Below are positions 53,332 to 60,479 of a DNA stretch of 64,000 nucleotides, piece by piece. A model generated the notes under the pieces. It was given only the letters and a program-made list of their open reading frames with translations, made no database searches and had not been told where the DNA came from. The position numbers were made by a program, and so were the translations under genes. Source of the DNA: Anabaenopsis elenkinii CCIBt3563 (GTDB lineage Bacteria > Cyanobacteriota > Cyanobacteriia > Cyanobacteriales > Nostocaceae); contig NZ_CP063311.1 of NCBI RefSeq assembly GCF_015245355.1, positions 3,074,468 through 3,138,467 on the forward strand, read 5' to 3'. Position 1 is the first letter of the stretch; each line of letters begins with the position of its first letter.

Positions 53332-55050
53332 ATGAATTCTTCACAACCATTAGGTGCGGTTATCCAAGGTTCTCTGACTGGGGGATTGGAAGTAAGATTA
53401 CACCCGGATATTTCTGTGGAAGATATGCGGGTAGGTAAATTCTTGGTTATCCATGGATTGCGAACGCGTTTTTTCTGTCTACTAACAGATGTAGCATTAG
53501 GTACTTCTAATCCCCGGATTATTGCTAACCCTCCCGGTTGGGAAGAAACTTTTTTACGGGAAGTATTAGCTGGTAGTGGTACTTATGGTACTATCAACCT
53601 CGCCCCGATGTTGATGTTTACCCCTGAGTCTGATGAATCCTCAAATTATAGTACCAATGGTTTTGTAGCATCAGCCAATGGTTTAGCCTCATTTCAACCC
53701 CAAACCAGTACAACCATGGAATTGCTCCCAGTGAAAACAATTCCCAGTCATTTCAGCCAAGTTTACGAAGCTAGTGAAGAGGATTTTCGCCGAGTGTTTG
53801 GTTGGGAAGATGACCCCCACAGGCGTAATTTTTCCGTGGGTAAACCCTTAGATATGGATGTACCAGTTTGTATTGATTTAAACCGCTTTGTTGAGCGGAG
53901 TAATGGGGTGTTTGGTAAATCTGGAACCGGTAAATCTTTCCTCACCCGCTTACTTTTAGCCGGAGTCATCCGTAAAAATGCGGCGGTAAATTTAATTTTT
54001 GATATGCATTCCGAATATGGTTGGGAAGCAGTAGCGGAAGGGAAAAATGTTAATACTGTTAAAGGCTTAAAACAACTATTTCCTGGTAAAGTAGAGGTCT
54101 ACACCCTTGACCCTCAATCTACAAAACGTCGGGGTGTGCGGGATGCTCAAGAATTATATCTGAGTTATGAGCAAATTACAGTAGAAGATATTAAATTATG
54201 TAGTCGAGATTTAGGACTCTCGGAAGCGGCTTTAGATAACGCCAGTATTTTATACAACGAGTTTGGTAAATCTTGGATTCCCCAATTATTTAATATGACT
54301 GGTGAGGACATTAAAATGTTCTGCGAAGAAAAGCCAGGACATCCAGGTTCTATCACCTCTTTACAGCGTAAACTTTTACGGTTGGATAGTTTGAAATATA
54401 TGCGGGGCGTTTGTCCTCAGAATTATATTAGTAAAATTATCCAGTCTTTGGAAGCTGGGAAAAATGTAGTCATAGAATTTGGTTCCCAATCCAATATGCT
54501 TTCTTATATGTTGGTAACTAACATGATTACTCGACGTATTCATGAGGAATATGTCAAGAAAGCAGATAAATTCTTACAAAGTAAAAATCCCTGCGATCGC
54601 CCGACACCATTAATGATTACCATTGAGGAAGCCCACCGTTTCCTAGATCCTGCCATTGTCCAAAGTACCATTTTCGGCACCATCGCCCGAGAACTGCGAA
54701 AATATTTCGTAACTTTGCTAGTAGTAGACCAACGTCCATCGGGCATTGATAATGAAGTTATGTCTCAAATTGGCACACGCATCACCGCTTTGCTGAATGA
54801 TGAAAAAGATATTGATGCCATTTTTACCGGTGTATCTGGTGCAGGTGGTTTGCGTTCAGTCCTAGCCAAATTAGACTCTAAACAACAAGCTTTAATTTTA
54901 GGTCATGCGGTTCCTATGCCCGTTGTGGTTAGGACCAGACCCTATGATACAACATTTTACGCCGAAATTGGTGATCCGGCTTGGGAAGAAAAGCCCGATG
55001 CAGAAGTATTTGCTGCGGCGGAAATAGCCAAAGCAGACTTAGGTTTTTAG
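53332..55050 (+). CDS. HerA-like ATPase (DUF87/HAS-barrel)
   Basis: A 572-residue ATPase of the HerA/FtsK superfamily. The N-terminal HAS-barrel-like part (residues 1-150) starts GAVIQGSLTGGLEVRL. The ATPase has Walker A GVFGKSGTGKSFLTR (Lys201), a FDMHSEYGW motif, Walker B PLMITIEEAHRFLDP with catalytic Glu, and an Arg-rich sensor GTIARELRKYFVTLLVVDQR. HerA proteins are hexameric DNA translocases, working with NurA nuclease in archaea; no nurA gene is present here. In cyanobacteria this family is widely conserved, role unknown (perhaps DNA repair or conjugation-like movement). ATG 53332 is the natural start. The YbjN gene follows 77 bp downstream. Confidence 0.87.
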   Translation: MNSSQPLGAVIQGSLTGGLEVRLHPDISVEDMRVGKFLVIHGLRTRFFCLLTDVALGTSNPRIIANPPGWEETFLREVLAGSGTYGTINLAPMLMFTPESDESSNYSTNGFVASANGLASFQPQTSTTMELLPVKTIPSHFSQVYEASEEDFRRVFGWEDDPHRRNFSVGKPLDMDVPVCIDLNRFVERSNGVFGKSGTGKSFLTRLLLAGVIRKNAAVNLIFDMHSEYGWEAVAEGKNVNTVKGLKQLFPGKVEVYTLDPQSTKRRGVRDAQELYLSYEQITVEDIKLCSRDLGLSEAALDNASILYNEFGKSWIPQLFNMTGEDIKMFCEEKPGHPGSITSLQRKLLRLDSLKYMRGVCPQNYISKIIQSLEAGKNVVIEFGSQSNMLSYMLVTNMITRRIHEEYVKKADKFLQSKNPCDRPTPLMITIEEAHRFLDPAIVQSTIFGTIARELRKYFVTLLVVDQRPSGIDNEVMSQIGTRITALLNDEKDIDAIFTGVSGAGGLRSVLAKLDSKQQALILGHAVPMPVVVRTRPYDTTFYAEIGDPAWEEKPDAEVFAAAEIAKADLGF

Positions 55051-55127
55051 GGTGGGATACAACTAAACTGACTTACAGACGATAAAGTGTAGATGAAGGA
55101 ATCACTATCTTGAGAAAAAAAATCTGT

Positions 55128-55598
55128 ATGACAAACTACCAAGAAACCCTAACAAGTAATGAACTCAACCCAGAGACGCTGACCATTAACCATATAGAAG
55201 TGATTGAAAATGTGATCGAATCCCTAGAACAAGATGACAGTGCTATGGTTAGTCACCCAGGAGAGGGGGGTTATCTGTGGAAATTTAAGTACGGGACTGT
55301 AGATGTATTTGTGCAATTGACTGGACAAAATAACGACGATACGATCACTGTTTGGTCTGCGGTGCTTAACTTACCTGCTCAGGATGAAACCAAGTTAATG
55401 CGCCATCTTTTAGAAATGAACTGCTCTAGCACCCTAGAAGCCCGTTTTGGTATTATTGACAATCGGGTGGTAGTGATATCAACACGCACTCTTGAAGATT
55501 TATCTCCAGCTGAGGTCTCACGCTTGATTACCATTGTGGCAAATATTGCTGATGAGAACGATGAAGTTTTACAATCTCAGTATGGTTGTACTGTATAA
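55128..55598 (+). CDS. YbjN-domain protein
   Basis: A 156-residue acidic soluble protein of the YbjN family, whose fold resembles type III secretion chaperones. Seen: LTINHIEVIENVIESLEQDD, YLWKFKYGTVDVFVQLTGQN, VWSAVLNLPAQDETKLMRHL, LEMNCSSTLEARFGIIDNRV and LEDLSPAEVSRLITIVANIA. The middle LEMNCSSTLEARF pattern is characteristic of cyanobacterial members. ATG 55128 is chosen over an upstream TTG. YbjN influences stress and motility in E. coli, with no defined reaction. Only 6 bp separate it from the ligase gene downstream, suggesting an operon. Confidence 0.85.
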   Translation: MTNYQETLTSNELNPETLTINHIEVIENVIESLEQDDSAMVSHPGEGGYLWKFKYGTVDVFVQLTGQNNDDTITVWSAVLNLPAQDETKLMRHLLEMNCSSTLEARFGIIDNRVVVISTRTLEDLSPAEVSRLITIVANIADENDEVLQSQYGCTV

Positions 55599-55604
55599 AT
55601 ATTA

Positions 55605-56351
55605 GTGTTGAACCCAATTGATAAGTTTCATAGTCCGCAGGTATGGCGACTAATTCCTTGGTTAGAAGCTGCTGGGGATGTGCAGATGGCTATTGACAGA
55701 TGGTTGTTAGAACAGCATCAATCGGGAGAGCATCCCCCAACGCTGCGATTTTACAGTTGGTCGCCACCTGCTATTTCTCTAGGCTATCACCAACATCAAT
55801 ACCCGCAATTGTGGCAGAATTTGATTTGGGGAGGACAGCAATTAGATTTGGTGCGCCGTCCTACTGGTGGTAGGGCTGTGTTACATCAAGGTGATTTAAC
55901 TTATGCTGTGATTACTTCGGGAATTACTGGTACTCGTCTACAGATATATGAGAAAATTTGTGAGTTTTTAATTGCTGGATGGCGATCGCTCGGTGTAGAA
56001 TTGTCCTACGGTAGTGCACAGCGGGGCTATATCCACAACCCTAATTGTTTTGGTACAGCCACAAGTGCAGATTTAGTGTTACCCAATGGGGCTAAACTGA
56101 TTGGTAGTGCCCAATTACAAAAGGGTGGGGTAATTCTCCAACATGGTTCTATGCCTTTAGAACAAGATCCCCAATTGTTTACTCAGGTATTTGATGCTGA
56201 ACCTACCACTAATATAGAACTACCTGATAATTTGAGTGTAGATAAAATTATCAGCGCCTTGATTACCGCCGCCTGTAATTGTTTTACTATGCAGATACAG
56301 GTACAACCCCTTTCCCTCTCCGAATGGGCGGAAATTACCGCCAAACTTTAA
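55605..56351 (+). CDS. Lipoate/octanoate-protein ligase family (BPL/LplA fold)
   Basis: A 248-residue enzyme of the biotin/lipoate ligase superfamily: WRLIPWLEAAGDVQMAIDRW, LRFYSWSPPAISLGYHQ, LVRRPTGGRAVLHQGDLTYA (the conserved RRPTGGRAVLH motif for substrate binding) and KLIGSAQLQKGGVILQHGSM with its key Lys. It attaches or transfers lipoyl or octanoyl groups to enzymes such as the glycine cleavage H protein or pyruvate dehydrogenase. There is no ATG near the beginning; GTG 55605 is the best start (TTG 55608 adjacent). It may be co-transcribed with the YbjN gene, 6 bp upstream. Confidence 0.87.
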   Translation: MLNPIDKFHSPQVWRLIPWLEAAGDVQMAIDRWLLEQHQSGEHPPTLRFYSWSPPAISLGYHQHQYPQLWQNLIWGGQQLDLVRRPTGGRAVLHQGDLTYAVITSGITGTRLQIYEKICEFLIAGWRSLGVELSYGSAQRGYIHNPNCFGTATSADLVLPNGAKLIGSAQLQKGGVILQHGSMPLEQDPQLFTQVFDAEPTTNIELPDNLSVDKIISALITAACNCFTMQIQVQPLSLSEWAEITAKL

Positions 56352-56429
56352 ACCGTAATTTGGGGGAATTTTGAGCTACACAAGGGTGAGCAGCAATCAC
56401 CACCCATGAAAGTTTGAGCAGAAAACGAG

Positions 56430-56830
56430 ACCTGAGCCAATGGCTTTTAGACATGGGGATAAGTCGATAGCGACTTTAGTCGCATTAGAACGATTGACTG
56501 GCTTTAGCCACAGTGGTATAATGGTCAAGGTGAGTAAGAACAACCATCTACGTGAGGAAACATCCTAGTACGGAGAAATCCCGGCAACGGACATATCCAA
56601 TTTTAGTTGGAATAGTTAAAGGGCAAATAATGGCAGGATGTTGAGCGTACCTAATTGGCATCGCGATGGACTCACCAAAGCAAAAAAAAATAAAAGTAAG
56701 CGCAATTGCAATACCTTTCATACTGGTAATTGTTTTGAGCGTGTAGGGTGTTTTTGATAGCACCATTGAAAGTTCGTTTGTGGACTATTAAAGAATCCCC
56801 AGGCTTCTAGCCGTGGGGAGTATGAAGATT
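56430..56830 (+). mobile_element. Non-autonomous IS200/IS605-like (PATE-type) element, borders approximate
   Basis: No gene, but two subterminal hairpins as in IS200/IS605 ends: GCGACT-TT-AGTCGC at 56470-56483 on the left and CCCCAGGCT/AGCCGTGGGG at 56797-56818 on the right, embedded in AAAGAATCCCC...GGGGAG, the same right-end theme as at 31350. TTTGTGGACT at 56779 recalls the omega-RNA scaffold. It may be a tnpB element from which the gene was deleted. The exact ends and orientation are inferred. Confidence 0.5.
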
Positions 56831-56861
56831 GATATTTGTAGCTTATATAGTTACTAAAAAT

Positions 56862-57866
56862 ACGCCTTATGTGAATTAAGGCAGAGGATGCTGTTCAAAA
56901 GTAAGAACGTCAATACCAAAACGAAGACGTAGAAAAATACGTAGAGTATGACTGGTGATTTTAGCAGCAACATGGACGCAGATACCATCAACTGTCTTCC
57001 TCAATAGACGCTCCAAATTACGTCCGGTATTTTGCACCTCGTGAAATACACCTTCAACACGCTCGCGCAGGCGATTGAGCAAACCCTCAAAAGCTTTTGG
57101 CTGTTGTTGAAGCTGATTAGCTCGTTTTGGAGTAAAAATTTGATTACCGGTAGTTTTGGCAATATCGCTTTGCCATTCACCACCGATAAATCCTTTGTCT
57201 GCAAGGATACGGCAGCCACGAACGGAATCTAAAACCGATTCTGCTGCTAAACGTTCATCTGTACTGGCGGGCACTAAAGAATAAACCAAGGGAATACCAC
57301 TCAGGGTGCTGACCAGAACTAACTTGTAGCCAAAGTAATTCATTTTGCGACTGGCACACCAGCCATAATCAGCACTGCCTGTAAATTGACTTTGGCTTTT
57401 GTCACGTTTGTAGCCAACTACAGGTATTGGTTTTGTATCTAACAGCAAGGTGCGCTCAAAAATTGCCCCCAAGTCTCGAAGCCAAAAACGTCTTAATTCT
57501 TCGAGCATTCCCTCTAATCGTCTGGCTCTGCGGTTGAACTGGCTTTGGTCTAACAGTTTTGGAAACAAACTCAAGTAATTTGCCCTCACGAACCCTAAAA
57601 ACTGCTGTTCTCCTGGGTATGGGAAAAAATCCATTGCTACCAACAGTGTTAACATCTCACTATCCGTGAATTTTGGTGATGGACCTGGCAATAACGGTAC
57701 GTAACGATAGCCTTTTTGTTGATACCAGTCATCTATTAGCACAAAAATTGTCGTCAATAAGGTCGAACCGTCTACCATATTCATTAGGAAACCTCAAGCT
57801 TTGGTGTCATTACCTTTATCTTGTGGTTTCCCCTTCTTTTTTGCTACCCCATCTCACATAAGGCGT
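56862..57866 (-). mobile_element. IS982-family insertion sequence, complete
   Basis: Perfect 13-bp terminal inverted repeats (ACGCCTTATGTGA at 56862-56874, its complement at 57854-57866) enclose one transposase gene. The flanks show AAAAT on both sides (56857-56861 and 57867-57871), a likely 5-bp target duplication. Length 1005 bp is standard for IS982. It sits in a spot with IS200/IS605 debris on both sides. Confidence 0.92.
56876..57784 (-). CDS. IS982-family DDE transposase
   Basis: A 302-residue DDE transposase, full length for the family. It begins STLLTTIFVLIDDWYQQKGY, and the catalytic acidic residues lie in LLLDTKPIPVVGYKR (first Asp), GCRILADKGFIGGEW (second Asp) and LRERVEGVFHEV (Glu). 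FTDSEMLTLLVAMDFFPYPG near residue 40 is also characteristic. No frameshift or early stop is seen, so it may be active. Start ATG 57784, with ATG 57778 as alternative. The stop codon lies just inside the left inverted repeat. Confidence 0.94.
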   Translation of the reverse strand: MNMVDGSTLLTTIFVLIDDWYQQKGYRYVPLLPGPSPKFTDSEMLTLLVAMDFFPYPGEQQFLGFVRANYLSLFPKLLDQSQFNRRARRLEGMLEELRRFWLRDLGAIFERTLLLDTKPIPVVGYKRDKSQSQFTGSADYGWCASRKMNYFGYKLVLVSTLSGIPLVYSLVPASTDERLAAESVLDSVRGCRILADKGFIGGEWQSDIAKTTGNQIFTPKRANQLQQQPKAFEGLLNRLRERVEGVFHEVQNTGRNLERLLRKTVDGICVHVAAKITSHTLRIFLRLRFGIDVLTFEQHPLP

Positions 57867-57875
57867 AAAATATAG

Positions 57876-58064
57876 TCAAATATTTTTAGCTTGGTAAGGT
57901 CTAAACCTGAGTGGGCTAACTACAAGCCTCTCTACTGAGTTTCCATCAAAGATAGAGTCCCCAGCTACCTTTCTTAATATATTTAGGGAACCATTCAAGT
58001 CTGCTGAATATATTTTCCCAGACTTAGACCTAAATAAACCTCTCTTGATTCTTTTACCTAAATA
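57876..58064 (-). pseudogene. tnpB C-terminal fragment (IS200/IS605 type)
   Basis: On the minus strand a 62-codon open stretch, bounded upstream by an in-frame TAG at 58065-58067, reads YLGKRIKRGLFRSKSGKIYS, then ADLNGSLNILRKVAGDSIF, and ends LRFRPYQAKNI before TGA. The ADLNGSLNILRK part is the RuvC-III motif of TnpB proteins, and the neighbouring RGLFRS is the usual lead-in. All upstream domains are missing, so this is a remnant. It ends 10 bp from the IS982 border, so IS982 landed next to or within the old element. Confidence 0.7.
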
Positions 58065-58144
58065 CTACCCCACTGCTGTATTTGCTGTTATGATATCCTC
58101 TACCGCATTTAACAGCAATTATATTTAACCAAAATTAATGACTA

Positions 58145-58363
58145 ATGCCAACTAATATCATCATTCTCGTTGCTGCTGTAATTGTCGCCTTGATTATTTT
58201 TCGGGCATTGTTTAAAGTCTTAAAAACATTTATTAGTAGTGCGATCGCTATTGTTGTGATTCTCGTGATTTTAAATACATTTGGGTTTAGTCCCGAAGAC
58301 CTCATACAAGAAATCACTAAACTCCCTGAAATTTTGAGCAACTTCTGGAACGGGGAAAGTTGA
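58145..58363 (+). CDS. Small conserved membrane protein
   Basis: A 72-residue protein with two hydrophobic segments (NIIILVAAVIVALIIF, residues 4-19; SSAIAIVVILVILNTFG, about 31-47) joined by a short basic loop (KVLKTF), and an acidic-amphipathic tail (SPEDLIQEITKLPEIL). It is probably an inner- or thylakoid-membrane protein. An AT-rich promoter region precedes ATG 58145. It is similar in style to conserved small cyanobacterial membrane proteins but has no assigned role. tRNA-Val follows, on the other strand. Confidence 0.7.
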   Translation: MPTNIIILVAAVIVALIIFRALFKVLKTFISSAIAIVVILVILNTFGFSPEDLIQEITKLPEILSNFWNGES

Positions 58364-58397
58364 CTGAGCAACGGCTATTTTGTATTGGTACTCAGGA

Positions 58398-58471
<74 letters not shown>

Positions 58472-58789
58472 TTAACCATACGATAAATTAACATAACATA
58501 TATTCCACAGGAAAGCAAATATTTTTTTTTCCTAGTCAATCCATGGATGCATGGCGTTTTATCCTAGCTGATCCTTAATTGGGTATTTAGCATTTTAAAT
58601 TACATATTAAATGCAACATTTTCAGTAAAAACATTTAAATTTTCAACTGAACTACCAGACAAAATAGAGACTATAATTAATTATATTTCTTACAATCATA
58701 CAAGTATTTTTAACTGTAAATCACTAATTATAGTTCAGCTTTAATTCTCCATGATCTTTGTCTTAGTAATGCCTTATCATATTATAATA
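58472..58789. other. AT-rich spacer between tRNA-Val and the repeat array
   Basis: About 320 bp of AT-rich DNA with no gene. It contains long A/T runs near 58522. The promoter of tRNA-Val (minus strand) and possibly of the array (plus strand) must lie here; nothing else is recognised. Confidence 0.4.
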
Positions 58790-58791
58790 TA

Positions 58792-58903
58792 TTTGCACAC
58801 ATTCCCTAGGAAGATGACCTGAATAATTAAGGAGTGTAAATTAAACTTGGTATGTCGATTAACTGCTTTCTATGGAGGTTTAGCCCGCGGCTAAACCTTT
58901 TTT
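58792..58903 (+). ncRNA. Array unit 1: leader plus terminator
   Basis: The unit opens TTTGCACACATTCCCTAGGA, and its middle has AAACTTGGTATG. It ends in a perfect 9-bp hairpin GGTTTAGCC/GGCTAAACC with loop CGC, followed by six Ts. The hairpin starts 85 bp after the TTTGCACAC motif. This is probably a short transcript on the plus strand; it has no ORF or ribosome-binding site leading to a protein. Confidence 0.6.
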
Positions 58904-58965
58904 ATCTTGAGATTGGTATTTATAGTTATATTTTATAGCTATATTTAACCTATAGATAGATAAAA

Positions 58966-59047
58966 TTTGCATACAAGTATATTTAAAATCATAATATATG
59001 GTAAACTCTTGCTATATGTAGGCTTGGCTAATAGTCAAGCCTCTTTT
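58966..59047 (+). ncRNA. Array unit 2: shortened leader plus terminator
   Basis: Opens TTTGCATACA, with ATGGTAAACTCTTGCTATAT and then a 10-bp hairpin with one G-T pair (AGGCTTGGCT/AGTCAAGCCT, 59020-59042), followed by CTTTT. The spacing from the opening motif to the hairpin is 54 bp, so about 30 bp are missing relative to units 1, 4 and 6. Confidence 0.6.
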
Positions 59048-59211
59048 ATATGTTTTCAATTTAGCTTATGGTTAATTGTAAACTATGCTAAAAAACATAT
59101 TTTATGATCATAGCATAAATATGTTTTGTTGTGTATATACCGATAGGTACTCCCAATAATTTATTGATGATGTTACTATTCAGTTCGTTAATGCCTGAAA
59201 AACATATAACG

Positions 59212-59240
59212 ACCCTGGAATCCAAGCCAGGGTTTTCTTT
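59212..59240 (+). terminator. Array unit 3: terminator of a diverged unit
   Basis: ACCCTGG/CCAGGGT perfect 7-bp stem with an 8-base loop, followed by TTTTCTTTT. The upstream leader does not resemble the others clearly, so this is a diverged member or the end of another short transcript. Confidence 0.6.
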
Positions 59241-59363
59241 TGAGAAGTTGATTACACAACAGACGACATCTGACCAGAGTATGAAAAACTTGATGATCAA
59301 TACCTATACATTGACCATAAAAATACTATCTATATATGGTGATAGCTAGCATATTTAATAAGA

Positions 59364-59473
59364 TTTGTACACACCTTCAAGACAGATGAATTATCATCAT
59401 TTAATATATAAAATATCCAAATATGGTAAACACCTGGTATATATCAAGGCTTGACTATTGTTCAAGCCTTTTT
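59364..59473 (+). ncRNA. Array unit 4: leader plus terminator
   Basis: Opens TTTGTACACACC, then has GATGAATTATC, ATGGTAAACACCTGGTATAT and a perfect 9-bp hairpin AAGGCTTGA/TCAAGCCTT (59446-59470) followed by Ts. The hairpin begins 82 bp after the opening motif, the same spacing as unit 6. Confidence 0.65.
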
Positions 59474-59612
59474 CATACTTTTGATACATAAATTACAGGG
59501 TAAATATAAATTCATCTAATAGTATAGTGACCAAATGAAGATGAATTTGTGAGACATTAAAAACAGTCATTTTAAATAATGCAGTAGTACCTCTTTCAGC
59601 ACAGTACTAATC

Positions 59613-59641
59613 AAGGTTTGGTTCACAGCCAAACCTTTTTT
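59613..59641 (+). terminator. Array unit 5: terminator of a diverged unit
   Basis: Perfect 9-bp stem AAGGTTTGG/CCAAACCTT with a 7-base loop, followed by TTTT. The stem sequence resembles the AAGGCTTGG stem of the other units. The leader before it (59500-59612) has little similarity to the common pattern. Confidence 0.6.
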
Positions 59642-59678
59642 ATGATTAATAATTGCTGATCTATCAGCTTTGAGGCTA

Positions 59679-59787
59679 TTTGAACACATCCTTTAGGAGG
59701 ATGAACTAAAGGTATAGAACTATTAAATTATTATTGGTGTAGTAAATGCTTGGTATACATAAGGGCTTGGCTTGTCCAAGCCTTTTT
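59679..59787 (+). ncRNA. Array unit 6: leader plus terminator
   Basis: Opens TTTGAACACATCCTTTAGGA with GATGAACT, then TAGTAAATGCTTGGTATACA and the hairpin AAGGGCTTGG/CCAAGCCTTT (59761-59785, one G-T pair), followed by TT. The distance from motif to hairpin is 82 bp as in unit 4. CATCC-GGATG can also form a small 5' hairpin. Confidence 0.65.
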
Positions 59788-59790
59788 CCT

Positions 59791-60140
59791 AACAATTTAT
59801 ATTAGCCAGGGATGATCTTTGGCAATATTTAAAATAAGTATAATTTACTACTATAAAGCTTAATGCCATTTACCTGGATAATATTAATACCATGATCATG
59901 GGGACGGCAAAGAATTTAAAGACTTGTAAACTCTGATAGACTCTCTATCTGACTGGAGAGTTTAGGATGAGTATTAAGATAAAAGCCAAACTTAATAGCT
60001 GATGACAGTCCCAAGCATCCCTCAAGCCATGAAAAGAGAATTCCCCACAAACTAGAAATGGCTAAATTAGCTTTACAGACTGATATTCAGCAAGACATAA
60101 GCTGAGTCCTGATAGTCCTTTGATTCCATACCGTAAATCT
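59791..60140. other. Leader/promoter region of the copper chaperone gene
   Basis: A 350-bp spacer containing an 8-bp inverted repeat TAAACTCT/AGAGTTTA at 59927-59964, with a nested CTCT/AGAG, that may be a transcription-factor site or leader hairpin. No gene is seen. Control by copper is plausible from the gene downstream, but no CopY- or CueR-like site was recognised. Confidence 0.4.
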
Positions 60141-60341
60141 ATGACACTCAAACTGACAGTTCCCAATATGGCTTGTTCTGCTTGTGCCAACAATATTACC
60201 AATGCAATTAAAGCAGTTGATGCCAATGCTACCATTGAGGCTGACCCCCAAACCAAATTTGTGAGCGTAGAAACTCAAGCATCAGAAGCAGCAATTAAAG
60301 ATGCTTTAGCTACAGCTGGTTATCCAGCTGCTGAAAAATGA
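60141..60341 (+). CDS. Atx1/CopZ-like copper chaperone
   Basis: A 66-residue HMA-domain protein with the metal-binding MACSAC motif (Cys12 and Cys15) and the ferredoxin-like beta-alpha-beta pattern (TLKLTVPNMACSACANNITN, FVSVETQASEAAIKDALATA). It delivers Cu(I) to copper ATPases in the cytoplasm. ATG 60141 is preferred over an upstream TTG and gives the standard length. The copper ATPase follows 138 bp downstream in the same direction, so they are functional partners: in Synechocystis Atx1 serves PacS and CtaA. There is no His in the usual loop 5 position (TAGYPAAEK has Tyr). Confidence 0.92.
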   Translation: MTLKLTVPNMACSACANNITNAIKAVDANATIEADPQTKFVSVETQASEAAIKDALATAGYPAAEK

Positions 60342-60479
60342 TTATACCGCTGAAGATGCCCACTCGATAGTTTGATGTAATTTTCACATTCAAACTAGAG
60401 TGTTTAATCTGATGAAGTTGCATCCATTTGATGCAACTTTGGCTACATAGGCTACACCAGCAAAAGTGATTTACTGAGC

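Larger units (their letters stand above)
58790..59790 (+). repeat. Tandem array of six leader-terminator units (possible small-RNA array)
   Basis: Six intrinsic terminators, all on the plus strand, occur in 0.9 kb (stems at 58877, 59020, 59212, 59446, 59613, 59761) with no ORF between. Units 1, 2, 4 and 6 share an opening TTTGNACACA-like motif and an inner GGTAAAC-x-CTTGGTATA motif; most stems share AAGGCTTGG. The repeated architecture argues for a family of short RNAs rather than chance. It is in an intergenic area between tRNA-Val and the copper chaperone gene. Confidence 0.65.

Noticed and set aside
56548..56766. Minus-strand 72-codon frame between the ligase and IS982
   Set aside because: It lies within the IS200/IS605-like non-coding element; no homology pattern was seen, and it looks like chance.
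59131..59349. 72-codon frame inside the terminator array
   Set aside because: It runs through an intrinsic terminator (59212-59240), has no ribosome-binding site or protein family features, and the composition is that of the AT-rich spacer.
58790..59790. Identifying the array as NsiR1
   Set aside because: The architecture is similar, but the neighbouring hetF gene is absent and I cannot confirm the sequence match from memory, so only a resemblance is stated.
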